From assembly GCA_037126765.1 (NCBI GenBank), contig JBBCBC010000001.1:22152622-22216621 (forward strand): a stretch of 64,000 bases of DNA. Reading direction: 5' to 3'. Shown here piece after piece: positions 20,859 to 33,128 of the stretch (the stretch's first letter is position 1; every line of letters begins with the position of its first letter). Under the pieces are notes generated by a model. That model was not told where the DNA came from. It did no database searches and was given only the letters and a program-made list of their open reading frames with translations. This stretch comes from Stenogyne calaminthoides (Eukaryota; Streptophyta; Magnoliopsida; Lamiales; Lamiaceae). Made by a program: the position numbers and the translations under genes.

Positions 20859-22639
20859 TGTTGGGAGATGAATTTAATAAAGAGTTTTGATTAGATCCCA
20901 AAACCCCTGAGTATGACATGTATCAGGACATCTTGATAGTATAGGATCAGGATCAGGTTTCAATAGATACTAGGACTCAGGATTATTTACACCATGTATA
21001 GTCAGCAGATATAGATTAGGAAATTTTAATGTATTGAAGACTCAGAAGAGTCCTGAAGACTCAAAAGAATCCTGAAGACTCTGAAGACTCAGAAGAATCC
21101 TGAAGACTCAGAAGAATCCTGAAAACCCGAAGATCCTGAAGATTGTTTTTGTACTGATCAAAAGGATCCTGAACAAGCCATTTTTATGAAATAGTGTTAT
21201 GTTCACTCCTAGTACAAACAAACATAATGTTAGACATTTGTGGACATTAAGGAACATATCAGATTAGAGAAGTCAACTTAAAAGAGCCATTTTATTTGTC
21301 TCTGTTCAAAAGAAGATTTCAACCAATAAGGAGGCAACAACACTGTACTCTACTGACACTGAAAGCGACATCTCACTGAGAAATGTCAGGTCTGATATCT
21401 TCCAGTTCACAGAAATTGGTGATTGGCTACTTGGTTGTATATTTCCTAAAACATGCAAAGGTGTGTTCAAACCCTAAAAATAGTCGTTCATCAATAACCA
21501 GAAGTGGAAACTCTTGAAGTTATCTCTTCCAACTGATAGTTTTTCCATGAGTGACCATTGGAGAAGTTGCCTATAAATACTAGTGACCTTCTACATTGAG
21601 AGGTTACGGGAAGTTACAACAACTTAAGAGCTCATTCGTATTCTTGCAAATTGAAGCACTCAAAAACCCTAGAATTTCCCAATGTTTCGCATTGGAGAGA
21701 GCTCATTACACTAAGCCTAGATTTGATAGATATATCCAAAGCTTAGTAGAGATATCCTAACCTTTGCATTTGTTCTTATTGTAAAGGATATCTCACCCTA
21801 GTTGGAAACCCACCCAAACCCAAACCCTTTGATAAGGTAGTTTGTGTGTGTGATTTGTTGGTGAATTAGAGTTGTAAAGAGTGAGTAAGCTGCAGGTTAG
21901 TCAGCCAGAAAACTCTAGAGGAGAAGCTAGTAAGCTACTTGTGGTAGTCTGAAAACTTGTGTGTGTTTGAGTTAGTAAGCTGCAGTGAGTCAGCCAGAAA
22001 ACTCAAAGTAGAAAAGTTAGTAAGCTGCAGTGAGTCAGTCTGAAAGCTTTAGGAGGTGTGTTAAGGAATTTCTCTGAAGATCAGAGAGAGTGGATGTAGG
22101 AGCTTGAGTCTCTGAACCACTATAATTGCTGTGTTGTTTGCTTTCTGTACTGCATTATATCTGTTGCATTATTTTCACTGAAAGCATATTTTACTGATAT
22201 TCAGTTGGAATCAATCCACTGAACTTGCATCAAATTGATCACAGCCTTAACCACTGTTTTATTAAAGGAAGAAGATTTTCAGCAAAGCTAAAATGAGTAT
22301 AAACTTAGGGCCAACCGTTCCGCACTCTTGAGTAGCTAGAACAGATAGTTACCAAACTGAACCAACTCTACTGAGTGTTCAGTAAGATAATTATCTGATC
22401 CAAGCTTCTCAGGATCTCTGATAAATCTCAGGATCAGTTGGGCTAATCTGGAGCTACTGAAAGCTGATCAGGATCATTGTCTCATTAGACTTTGACTCAG
22501 AGCGATTTGTGCTTCTCAGGGCAAATTTATCAAAACAATCTGACCCTTCTGATCACATTGTAAGAAAAGTTTTAAAAATCACTGTACACGTGTATTCCCC
22601 CCCATACACGTGTGAGACTCGTTTTCACCGGGACCAACA
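20859..22639 (+). mobile_element. SIRE-A 3' LTR
   Basis: Pairs with 8497-10265 over its whole length (1,781 against 1,769 bp). Differences are scattered substitutions and a changed number of GAAGACTCAGAAG-type repeats (about 21036-21142). TATA at about 21570-21580; U5 hairpin at 22586-22613. Followed by the target duplication AGAAT (22640-22644). Confidence 0.92.
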
Positions 22640-22644
22640 AGAAT

Positions 22645-23180
22645 TAATTATTATTAATGTTTAATTAAATTGGATTTAATTAAATAGGAATTCCCAATAA
22701 TAATATATGGAATATTATTATAGGATTTAATATATATGGAATCAAATCGTAGATATTTGACATATATGGGAATTAAATCCGTAGAGATTTTATATGTGGG
22801 AAATAAATCTTAGAGATTTATTTAAATAAAGATTAAGTATTTTATTTCCTAATCAGGTTAGCTTAAGATTTAAGCTGGGCCTCTCCTATATATATGAGCT
22901 CTTGGGAATTCATAATACGGTTGTTCAAATTCTCTCCATAAAATCTAGAGTCAGAATTTTCCTTGCAAATTCATCTCGGGATTCAACGCTGGCAAATTTG
23001 TGCAAGTCTGTGAACGGGGATTACGTGGATACCATAGTAGAGAAATATGCGTACGATTTACTGTAAGATTTCTCTTTATGTTTACACGTATTTAATTATG
23101 CAATTATATGTTCGTTGTTGGTGAACTATTTATTTTCGCTGTGCATGTATTACGTGTTTATGTGCCTCTAAATTTCAACA
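22645..23180 (+). mobile_element. E1 LTR A, right part
   Basis: Continues LTR A after SIRE-A and ends CTCTAAATTTCAACA at 23180. A TATA box CTATATATATGA lies at about 22886-22897, conserved in LTR B (27619-27630) and LTR C (57685-57696). With the left part it totals about 1,605 bp, the length of LTR C. Confidence 0.9.
22886..22897 (+). promoter_or_regulatory. TATA box of E1 LTR A
   Basis: CTATATATATGAGCTC, kept in LTR B (27619-27630) and in LTR C (57685-57696, with GATCTC). It is the likely U3 promoter of E1; in this copy the upstream U3 is about 14 kb away because SIRE-A lies between. Confidence 0.65.
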
Positions 23181-23181
23181 G

Positions 23182-23192
23182 TGGTATCAGAG
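23182..23192 (+). other. E1a primer binding site
   Basis: TGGTATCAGAG directly after LTR A, the initiator tRNA-Met site. The equivalent after LTR B (27914-27925) is TGATATCAGAGC, with one change from the consensus. Confidence 0.8.
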
Positions 23193-25060
23193 TTTCAGGC
23201 TCTTTGTTATAATTGCTTTTGGTTTTAAAATTAAAATAATTTTTTTTTAAAAATTGATGAGGCACGGTTATTTGACAAACCGCACCCCTTTTATTTTGGC
23301 CTCTCGGTTCGCACTCATCCCCAACCCCAGAATTAGGGTTCCCGGATTGGGGAATCCGCCGCTGCCTGTTCGCTCCATGGCCGGCGGAGCTACGCCGCAT
23401 CGCTGAAGGCCGGTGCTAGGCATCGTGCCTTGCGACGCGTGTAAAAGCCCGCGGCTAGGCTCGCGGTGCTCCATCGCGATCTGCAATCTCGCGGTGCTCC
23501 GTCGCGATATGCTCGGTGCATCTCTTTCGCAATTTGTCCTCTCTTGTGTCGTATCTTTTCACGGCGGCGCGCTTGGGAATTTTCGAGACCTGGCCGGTGT
23601 GTCTGTCTCGATGCTTTTTAAAGTTGCGCGCCATCGGAATCGAGATGACTTAGTAGTGGCGTGCCACCATTTCGTTCATCTTCCTCGAGATACACTGGTT
23701 TCGAACCAGTTCGAGCAAAAGGGTCACGGCCCCCGCGCGCCTCTTTTTGCTCTGAGTTTGCTTCACAGCGGCGTGTTGCCCGCACGCTGTGCATAGTTGC
23801 GATGACTCGCGCCTGTTTAGCCGACCGTGTTCTTCGCGTTGCCTGTCCTTTGATTTTAATGCTCGTTTTTCTGAATTGGTAATCTGGACATTCTGAGTGT
23901 TTTTTATTTCATTCGATTAATTGAGGTTGAACTTTTTTGGATTAATTTGATGTTGATTCACTGATTGATGACACTGATTAATCTGAAATTGTATAATTTG
24001 GGTGTTGGTTTTCAGATTGGATCTGATACGGAAAAGGTGATGATGTAGGAGGCTGTTTTGCAAATTCGATTTGAGACAGGCCCTCCCGTGCAAATTTTGG
24101 AAATTGCACCTGAGCCCCCCTAAATAAATAAATTAAAATTGATTTTGGAACTTAATTAAAGATTAAACTTCTGAAATTTTAAATTGGGTGGACCAAAGAC
24201 AATTAATTGGATTAATTGATTTTAATAATCTAAAATTGGACTTAAAGTTCATTTTTAAAAGGATTTATTAAAACTCACTGTTAACTTGTTTACTCGCTTA
24301 TATTAGTTAACGTTTTTAAGTCCGTGTTTTATCTGTTTGGGTAGCAGGCGCTCAATATTTGTCGGACCGTATTAAATGCTTGGGTAGACGGCGCCCAAAT
24401 ATTTGCTAGTCCGTATATGTCATGTTTGGGTAGGCGGCGCCCGTAATTACTCAAATGTGACTTAGATATCATGATGGATCTCGATTAAGCAATTAATACC
24501 CCGCTTTTAAAAAACGTTCGCCACTCAAATATGGTTTTCTCCGTTAATTTGAAAAGATGTCTTCCATCAAAATTAAAAAGTAAACCAGGAGATTTCGTTC
24601 CGATAGTCTTAAAGACCCTCGCCTTTTGGTCCGATCTACATGTAACAGGACTTTTATAGGGTTATGTAATATCGTAAACTTGATGGTTGTAAAAACAACT
24701 TAACTTTTTATTCGCTTAGCCCTCGTGGGGAACAAAAGGGTAAGGGACGTCGGTCGAACTAGGTTCGACAAACTAGAATTGCGATTTTGCAATTGGTTTG
24801 GAGACCTACCAGTTATCTTATTGTAATGATTAGCGCCATTTTTTTTTTGATGGTAGGAATGTGGATCCTAAATCCATTAAAAATTTATATTTGATATAAA
24901 TTAAATCTTTCTTAGATGAGGTCGTTGAGTATGTGAAAATAATGAAGACAAAATAAACACTAAAAAAAAGGCCATTTATTTTGATTCTTTGAATATTGAT
25001 CATAGGAATTATGTGTTTTAATTCCCATTTTATTTTATTTCTCTTGGTTAGTTGAAATGT
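23193..25060 (+). other. E1a leader with GC-rich segment
   Basis: A long untranslated leader. About 23270-23880 is strikingly GC-rich and has two short overlapping open frames (23413-23796, 23661-23882) with no recognised domain. Flanking parts are AT-rich and align with the E1b leader, but the GC-rich cores of the two copies do not visibly align. A triplicated GGCGCC motif lies at 24333-24459. I found no convincing gene here. Confidence 0.55.
24333..24459. repeat. Triplicated GGGTAGGCGGCGCCC motif in E1a leader
   Basis: Three imperfect ~45-60-bp units, each with TTGGGTAG, a GGCGCC-type palindrome (degraded to AGGCGCTC in unit 1) and AATATTTG...TCCG. The same triplet is at 29369-29490 in E1b, so it is an inherited part of the leader. 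GGGC/GCCC arms allow small hairpins. Confidence 0.75.
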
Positions 25061-25074
25061 ATAACTGTTATTGA

Positions 25075-25680
25075 GATGTGTTTTGGAAACAAACAAATTG
25101 GCTAGGCCAAATTTTCTTGACTGGCACCGAAACATGTGTTTGGTGCTAAGGCAAGAAAAGATTGAGTATGTATTGGACACGCCAATCCTGTTTACCCACG
25201 GTTTCTTGAGACAACTTCGTTTGGCGTAGCGACTCGAAATAAGCATCAAAAGGATGCTTCCCAGACGCAGTGTGTGATGTTGCTCGGCATGACTCCCGAA
25301 TAGCTTAAGGCAACATGAGAAAATGGGTCTCTTCTAAATGCTCAAGCATCTGAAGGATCTCTTTGATTCTGAATCTCATTCAGAGATTTATGAAGTGATG
25401 AGAAATATATTCAGATGTCAGTTAGCTAAAGAAGGGAAGATTTTACCTCATGTGCTAATGATGATAGGCCTAATTGAGAAACTTGGTAATTTAGGCATTG
25501 AGCTGAAAGACCAACGTTTCCATTTATGCTATCCTCCAGTCGCTCCCGGATTTATATTCTAGCTTCATTGTGAACTACAATATGAATACGACGGATGCGA
25601 CCATGCCTGAACTTCACAACATGCTCAAGACTTTGGAGTTCACTATCACTAAGATGGTGTTCAAAAGAAAGAGCGGGTAG
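25075..25680 (+). pseudogene. gag: E1a gag remnant
   Basis: Copia gag similarity: a frame with KLARPNFLDWHRNMCLVLRQ and EYVLDTP (about 25090-25195), then, after lesions, LKHLKDLFDSESHSEIYEVM...GKILPHVLMMIGLIEKLGNLG (25341-25510), the UBN2-type capsid core. No ATG precedes the first block in frame. Stops and frameshifts separate the blocks. The E1b copy at 30100-30700 has the same order. Confidence 0.7.
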
Positions 25681-26321
25681 ACAAGGATGTGTGCCTCTAC
25701 TATAAGTAGAAGAGGGCACTGGAAGAAGGACTATAAGGTTCTGGTTGCTAAAAGGAAGGCACTGGGTGCTTCTGGCACTAGAGCATGTATGTTTGTTATT
25801 AAGATAGACATATCCACAAATAACGCTAACTGTTGGGTATTAGATACCGGATATGGCTCACGCATTTGTACGAATGTGAAGGGGCTCATATGTCTAAGGA
25901 CAGTTAGGCCAGGTGAAGTCGTCTTACACGTGGAAACGGAGCAAGAGTTGCTACTGAATGTGTGGGATTTATGTGTTAGACTTACCCTTTAGTTTTATAT
26001 TAGAACTTAATGATTGTCATTTCGTTCTTCCTATTACTCGCAACATTATTTTCATTCCTATGTTAGACATTGAGGGTTATTCCTTCCATTTTAGTGAAAA
26101 CAATTGTTACTTCACGTTGAATGGTATGATTATGGGAATGCCCCTATGGTGAATGATTTATAGTTATTGCATTGTGGATATAATGTTCTTAATATACAAA
26201 ACAAAAGACTCAAACTTAGAAATCATGAAAACCCGACTTACTTGTGGCATTGTAGACTTGATCATGTAAACGAGAAAGGAATTGCAAGGTTAAGAAAGTT
26301 AGACTACTTAACCCTATTTCT
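25681..26321 (+). pseudogene. pol: E1a zinc knuckle, protease and pre-integrase remnant
   Basis: GHWKKDYKV is the end of a zinc knuckle whose cysteine pattern is degraded. The protease site is CWVLDTGYGSRICTN (DTG kept, about 25834-25878). The gag_pre-integrase region follows (YLWHCRLDHVNEKGIARL, about 26239-26290). The sequence stops at 26321 where LTR B begins, so integrase, RT and RNase H are missing from this copy. Confidence 0.75.
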
Positions 26322-27912
26322 TGTTAGTGTTAGTGTCCTAGAGACAATCTATTGTAAGGACATAATACTCGATGATATTCAGTTTGATTAAATATTATAG
26401 TTCACTTAACATAAATGTATGGCAATACACTTGTTTAAGTATTATGTTTGATTGTTTGCATTTATTCATGCAAGTGTTCCCATGAGTTATTGCTGTCATT
26501 GAGGTTGTGAGAACTCAAATGACTTAAGCATGATTCTCAAATAGCCCCGATCAATGATCATCAAGAATGGGATATTGATAATACAATGGAGATTGGTGTG
26601 CGATCTGCATCATACTCTTAGAGAGTGTAGTAAGATCTCACTTACTACGAGATATTAGGTATCTCATGATGGATGCACAAATACCTTAGAGGGTATTGGT
26701 ATACCCATCCGAGAAACCGTTTGATGTATTTCCACTATATGTGTCTACGGGTGTCTCGGTTAGTGGGAGCGATGCGATACTCCTTTGACTTGAGGTCAAT
26801 ACGCAAGACATGTGTGGGATGATGAACTTTGACCATGACCAATGCTTGCACCCTAACCATGGGTAGATACGGCTTGGATTGGGTTCATCACGAAGTGCAT
26901 GTGCGTGGTAGTTGAGCCAAGAATAGGATTCATTCCTCAAAGTGGATTTAGAGAGAATACTCATCTTCTCATCATAATTGGATCAAAGTCATCGGTCGAT
27001 GCACGTCAACTTAGACTTTGTGGCTAAGTGTGACATATATGATCAATTAGTGATTGGAGATAACATGATTAAGTTATTTGAATAGACACTTCATCATGTT
27101 CAAGACTTAATCGAGTATTCGCGAATGAAAGGAGAAAATCGTAATAGCCCATGTTTCAGTTACAGGTAGTTGCACGTTTCTCGCAACGTACCTCATATAT
27201 TGAGAATGTCTGATTTATTGTCTAGGGTTCAATTAAGACCGTTAGTTTGACTAATCGCTCGATATATGAGGGCCTATGGGTCACACAACAAGTAGTTCCT
27301 TTTTACGTATTATAGTTGGTTGATTAAATGTTAAATTGGATTTAATATTTAATTTATGGAGATGTAATTAATAATAGATTAATTTGGAATTAATTATTAT
27401 TAATATTTAATTAAATTGGATTTAATTAAATAAGAATTCCCAATAATTATATTTGGAATATAATTGTAGGATTTAATGTATATGAAAATAAATCGTAGAG
27501 ATTTTCATATAAGGCAGAGATTTTATATGTGGGAAATAAATCTTAGAGATTTATTTAAATAAAGATTAGGGATTTTATTTCCCAATCAGGTTAGCTTAAG
27601 ATTTAAGCTAAGCCTCTCCTATATATATGAGCTCTTGGGAATCCATAATACGGTTGTTCAAATTCTCTCCATAAAATCTAGAATAGGAATTTTCCTAGCA
27701 AATTCCGTCTCAGATTCAACGCTGGCAAATCTGTGCAAGTCCGTGAACGGGGATTATGTGGATACCATAGTAGAGAAATATGCATACGGTTTACTGTAAA
27801 ATTTCTCTTTATGTTTATACGTAATAAATTATGCAATTATATGTTCGTTGTTGGTGAACCGTTTATTCCGTTGCGCATGTATTACGTGTTTACGTGCCTC
27901 TAAATTCCAACA
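26322..27912 (+). mobile_element. E1 LTR B (5' LTR of inner copy E1b)
   Basis: Complete LTR (1,591 bp) with the same TGTTAGTGTTAG start and CTAAATTCCAACA end as A and C. No PPT precedes it; it abuts pre-integrase coding sequence of E1a, and a PBS follows. This shows a 5' LTR of a second copy inside the first. The left junction pentamer is TTTCT (26317-26321); its partner is gone. Confidence 0.88.
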
Positions 27913-30099
27913 ATGATATCAGAGCTCAGGCTCTTGATAAATTGCATATCTGGTTTTTATTAAAAAAATAATAATAAGAACCGTACGGCAGTTTTGCCTT
28001 GTTGATGAAACCGCACTGTGTTTGTTGTTAGAATTGGGATTGAGATATAATATATTATGTATGCCATTATCCCAAAAAACCCTCTTTTTGTAATCTGGTC
28101 CGCTTCACTTTCCAGAAAACCCTAATGTATTCCCTGCTCCACCGCGACTCGAGCGCCGCTCGACTGAAAGTTTAGACCCATGGCGTCGCATGAGACGGCG
28201 ATGAATCACCAAGTCTCGCAATGGCCACGCGGGACTAATTTGTTCATCGACGACGGCAGGCTTGAGTGCGGCGCTGCAACCCGACGCGAAGCCACGCACA
28301 TCCAACGGTGGAGATGGGCACCTCTCTCAAGCGACGGGATTGGATTTTGATCGTGAAAAGGGTTGCTCGTCTGGTCGATTGTGGAGGCGGCGGGCTTCTA
28401 TCCTATTCGTCGAAACCCTCGATCCTAATTTGGGATTCGACCCATTTTGCCCTTCGCGATCCATCTACAGTCGAGGGCGTCGGCATGGTTTCCGTCTCGA
28501 CGGGAATTCTTGTCGTGGCTTGATGTCTGGGATGGCAGTGTTGGTTATCCCTTCTTCAACGGAGCAGCGCATGTGTGCGCCTATTTGCGACATGGGGCGA
28601 CCCGTTCGGCTCTCTACGGCGGCGATTCAACGAGCCACAAGCGTTTTAAGCTTGTTTCTGGCTCTGCGAAGCCGCCGCTGTTAAAGGCAGTGTTATGCAC
28701 GCGCCACTCTGACCTGTTGCTTGCCTTGTCGATTCGATTCTGCTTCTGTTCTTTCGATTGCTACAGTTGGACTGTTATATGATGAATTAATTGGATTGAT
28801 TCTGAAATTAATTGTGATTGATAAAAATTTTGGTTGGGTTTTTGGAATTTGGTTGTCCCGAATGATAGATTGGATGCTGTCGGATTTGGGCGGTGATGCG
28901 GGGAGGGCTGTTTTGCAAATTTGATTTGGAACAGGCCATCCCGTGCAATTTTGAAAATTGCACCTGAGCCCCTAACAACAAAATAATTAAAATCTAATTT
29001 TGGAAAATTAATAAGTGTTTAATTTTAAAATTGGATTATGATTAGACCAAAGATTAATTAATTGGATTAATTATTGAAAGTTAATAATTTTTGCAATTGA
29101 ATTTAAAATTTGGATTTTAAATTCGTTTTAAAAGGATTATTAAATCTCACTTGGTTAATTATTTTAATAAAACGTATTAGTTGGACTAATGACGGACCTA
29201 ATTAATTGGATTAATTAAAGGCTAACATTAATAATGAATTTAATTATTAAACTTAATTTTAAAATTGGATTTTAAAATTCTAGTTTAGAGAATTAAACGA
29301 ATTATTAATTCCAACTTGGTTAACATGTTTCATATTCTGTTAACGCATTTTACGTCCGCATTATAATTGTTTGGGCAGGCGGCGCCCAATAATTGTTGGA
29401 CCATATTAATTGTTTGGGTAGACGGCGCCCAATATTTGTTAGTCCGTGTAAATCATGTTTGGGTAGGCGGCGCCCATCTAATTGCTCAAATGTGATGTAG
29501 ATTAACATGTTGGATCTCGATTAAGAAATTAATACCCCGCCTTTAAAATATTCCTCACTAAAATATGGTTTTCTCATTGATTTGATAAGATGTCTTCCAT
29601 CAAAATTAAAAGAAAACCGGAGATTTCGTTCCAATGAGTATTTAAGGCCCTCGTCTTTTGTTCGGATCTACATCTAACGGAACTTTTATAGGGACATGTA
29701 ATGTCGCTGCTTGATGGTTGTAAACCAACTTAACTTTGTTTAACTAGCCCTCACGGGGACAAAGGGTAAGGGACATCAGTCGAACTAGGTTCGACAAACT
29801 AGGAGTTGCAGTTTGCAATTGGTTTGGAGACCTACCAATTATGCTATTGTGATATTCAGCCCTCGCTGGGATTATGATAGTAGGAATGTGGATCCTAGTC
29901 CATTACAATTTATATTTAATATAAATTTGTACTCTTCCGATGAGGTCGTTGAGTATGTGAAAATAATGGAGACAAAATAAACACTAAAGAAAGGCCATGT
30001 TTATTTTGATTGCTCAATATTGATCATAGGAATTATGTGTTTAATTCCCGTTTTATTTTATTTCTCTTGGTTAGTTGATATATATAACTGTTATTGAGA
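27913..30099 (+). other. E1b leader with PBS and GC-rich segment
   Basis: It starts with the PBS-like TGATATCAGAGC (27914-27925). A GC-rich stretch (about 28080-28760) holds overlapping short frames (28262-28684, 28266-28523, 28447-28782) without recognisable domains. Downstream sequence is AT-rich and aligns with the E1a leader (GGGCTGTTTTGCAAATTTGA; ATTGCACCTGAGCCCC). The triplicated GGCGCC block is at 29369-29490. The gag start is not clear. Confidence 0.5.
29369..29490. repeat. Triplicated GGCGGCGCCC motif in E1b leader
   Basis: Three units TTGGGCAGGCGGCGCCCA, TTGGGTAGACGGCGCCCA and TTGGGTAGGCGGCGCCCA, better kept than in E1a. Each can form a short GGGC/GCCC hairpin. Confidence 0.75.
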
Positions 30100-30700
30100 T
30101 GTGTTTTGGAAACAAACAAATTGGCTAGGCCAAATTTTCTGGACTGGCACCTAAACGTGTGTTTGGTGCTAAGACAAGAAAAGATTGAGTACGTGTTGGA
30201 CACGTCTATCCCGGTTACCCTTAAAGCTGGTACTCTGAGGCAGCCACGTTTGACGTAGCAGCTCCGAAGAAACATCAAAAGGATGCTTCCCAGGCTCAGT
30301 GTGTGATGTTGCTCGGCATGACTCCCGAATGGCTTAAGGCAACATGAGAAAATGGGTCTCTTCTATATGCTCAAGCATCCGAAGGATCTCTTTGATTCTG
30401 AATCTCATTTTGAGATTTATGAAGTGATGAGAGATCTGTCCAAATGCCGGTTAGCTAAAGGAGAGAAGATTTCACCTTATGTGCTTAAGATGATAGGCCT
30501 AATTGATAAACTTGGTAATTTAGGCTTTGAGCTGAAAGACCAACGTTTTTCATTTATGCTATCCTCCAGTCGCTCTCGAATTCATATTCTAGCTTCATTG
30601 TGAACTATAATATAAATAAGACGGATGCGACCATGCCTGAACTTCACAACGTGCTCAAACCCTTTTGAATTCACTGTCACTAAGATGGTGTTCAAAAGAA
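30100..30700 (+). pseudogene. gag: E1b gag remnant
   Basis: Same blocks as in E1a: N-terminal LARPNFLDWHL (about 30120-30155) and capsid core LKHPKDLFDSESHFEIYEVMRDL...SPYVLKMIGLIDKLGNLGFELKDQ (30352-30545). Frame lesions lie between them. It would encode the E1 capsid. Confidence 0.7.
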
Positions 30701-30714
30701 TGAGCTGATAAACA

Positions 30715-31279
30715 AGGATGTGTGCCTCTACTGTAAGCAGAAGAGAGCACTGGAAGAAGGGCTGTAAGGTTCTGGCTGCTGGAACGAAGGCACTAGGTGC
30801 TTCTGGCATTAGAACATGTATGTTTGTTATTAAGATATACATATCCACAAATAACGCTAACTGTTGGGTATTAGATACCGGATGTGGCTCACACATTTGT
30901 ACGGATGTGAAGGGGCTCATGTGTCTAAGAGCAGTTAGGCTGGGTGAAGTCGTCTTACACGTGGAAACGGAGCAATAGTTGCTATTGAACGTGTGGGACT
31001 TATGTGTTAGACTTACCCTTTGGTTTTAGATTAGAACTTAATGATTGTCATCTAGTTCTTTCTATTCGTTGCATTGTGGATATGATGTTCTTAATATACA
31101 AAGTAAAAGACTCAACCATAGTAATCATGAAAACTCGACTTACTTGTGGCATTGTAGACTTGATCATGTAAACGAGAAAGGAATTACAAGGTTAAGAAAG
31201 TTAGACTACTTAACCCCATTCAACTATGAGTCTTATGGAAATTGTGAATCTTATCTCATGGGCAAAATGATCAACATAC
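30715..31279 (+). pseudogene. pol: E1b zinc knuckle, protease and pre-integrase remnant
   Basis: REHWKKGCKVL is a degraded zinc knuckle. The protease site CWVLDTGCGSHICTD is intact around its DTG (about 30865-30910). A TAG at 30976-30978 interrupts. The pre-integrase block YLWHCRLDHVNEKGITRLRKLDYL (about 31140-31215) runs on to GKMIN, where solo LTR S cuts in at 31280. Confidence 0.78.
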
Positions 31280-33128
31280 TGTTGGGGTTATACGTGAAAG
31301 TATGCTTTTACTTTGTATAACCTATGTATTAAACACTTATTTACTGAAATAAATTGTTTATCACTGTTGCTTTAAATATGATTGAATGTTATATATAATT
31401 ATTGCTAACCGTTCGTAGCAAGTGTTACATTGTAGTTAACGTGGTGATACCAGATCACAGAAGATCACGTTAACAGTTCCTTGTATACGAGTGCGTGTTT
31501 CACAACTTAGATAGATCCGAACAATATATATTGGTAGAAGTTGATGTGTAAGGCACAGATTGACTTGTCTTGACCAAGAGATTACATTAGTGCATTCGAT
31601 GCGCTGAAGCGGACCTACAGAGAGGATAAACTCATTCGCACTGACTTAAGGGATGAAGAGTTAGACCTCAGTGGTTGTTGATTTCTTAATCTCTGTCACT
31701 TAATAAGGACTGTGTGTGATTAGTAGTTATTGCTTTGACTTATAAATGGGAAGAGAATCATTGCGACTTCGATACCTTATATCTTGGGCAATAATATTAA
31801 TTGCACGATAGTTGCTAAATTAATACAGAGAATCGTGTGCTTGATATGTCTTTCTTGATTGGTCCCCTTGGTGGGCTCGGAACCTTTATCATACCAAATC
31901 TTGCAAGTGGAATTAATTTTCTGGTATGGATAATAAAGTTGGACTGTCCTTACTTCAAGGATAAAGATATTAATTAATATAAATATTTTCAGTGGCTTAA
32001 TTAATTAATGGACTAAATAATCTTAAACACGGAAAATAATAATCAGGAGCCATATTACCGTAATATGGGTTAAGACTGGATAGTGCAATATTAATTATAT
32101 AGTGCTATTAATTAATATTAATGGGCTGAATTATATTGTGGCTCATTATTGGAATTCAGAAGTCCATTGGAAGGTCCATCTTAATTCTCCTAAAGGCCCC
32201 TCAAGTAGCCCAAACTATAGTCCAATAAATAAAAGGTGTTTGAAATAAAATAAATTTATTGTTGCAATATTTCCTATTATTTTTGAAAATATTAAAGAAA
32301 AGAGGGAGAAGGATTTTCTTGAAAAGATTTTATGGAAAGGAGATAATGTATTCTTGGAATACAAGATTATCTCATAAATTCAAGAAAACTCCCACTTGAC
32401 TTCTTTAATAAGAAATTTTCGAAAATCTTGTATAAGAAAGGGAAGAAAGATTTTCTTGATTTTCTTGGAAAGATTTTATGGAAGATATGTATTCTTGGAA
32501 TACAAGAATATCTCATAAATTCAAGAAAGATCCAATCTTGAAATTCTTTTCTTGAAATTTTCGAAATATTAGGCAAATAAAGGGTGTGAGATTTTTGTGA
32601 AAAAATACACATGGAAAGAAGAATATATTGGATATATTCAAGATTTCTTGGAGATCAAGAAAATATCTTTCCTAGCCCTAATTATGCATGAAATTTTTGA
32701 AACCCCTCTACTTATAAATAGGGGATGAATTTTTCATTCCCAACTAGTGTCCCATGTGTTGGAAATATTACAAATCCACAAAGGTGGTGCAACAATATTT
32801 TTATTTTTCTTGTTTTATAAATCGTTCATAGAAGGACCTTCCACCGGGGTTATTGGACGAGGACTTGGAAATACTTGAGAAGGACTTTTGGTGGGTATCC
32901 AGATACTTGATCCTGTCTGTCTCAGATCGTCTCTCCAACGGGTACATTTACGTAAACTCCTAGAAATTCCGCATGCTAGGATCTTTTACGTGAATATTAT
33001 TTGCATGTTGTTGTTGGATGAATTATTATTTGAATTCACTTAGGTAAATTCATTCTGGTAATAATTGTTAATTTAAATTTGTGTTTATCAGGTCATCCCG
33101 ATAGATCCTGGCATATGTTATCCCAACA
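31280..33128. mobile_element. Solo LTR S inserted in E1b integrase
   Basis: It starts TGTTGGGGTTATACGTG and ends GGCATATGTTATCCCAACA, with target duplication CATAC at 31275-31279 and 33129-33133. E1b coding sequence reads up to the left edge and resumes right after the duplication. At 1,849 bp with no PBS, PPT or coding domain, it is a solo LTR of another family. A repeated TTCTTGGAATACAAGA segment (about 32350-32365, 32490-32505) lies inside. Confidence 0.85.

Larger units (their letters stand above)
8497..22639 (+). mobile_element. SIRE-A: full-length Sirevirus-type Ty1/copia element
   Basis: It spans 14,143 bp with two ~1.77-kb LTRs (8497-10265, 20859-22639), 5-bp duplication AGAAT (8492-8496, 22640-22644), an initiator tRNA-Met PBS, gag, pol, a third ORF and a purine-rich PPT. 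Large size, coiled-coil gag extension and a long ORF between RNase H and the 3' LTR are the marks of the Sirevirus (SIRE/Maximus) lineage. The two LTRs are closely similar, so insertion is relatively recent, yet gag, pol and the third ORF all carry stops or frameshifts. It may have been mobilised in trans. Confidence 0.9.

Noticed and set aside
23413..23882. Overlapping plus-strand frames in the GC-rich leader of E1a as a possible captured host gene.
   Set aside because: No domain or codon pattern is recognised and GC-rich DNA lacks stops by chance. Noted as a leader segment only.
28262..28782. Overlapping frames in the GC-rich leader of E1b as a gene.
   Set aside because: Three frames overlap in the same DNA and none aligns with E1a or a recognised protein.
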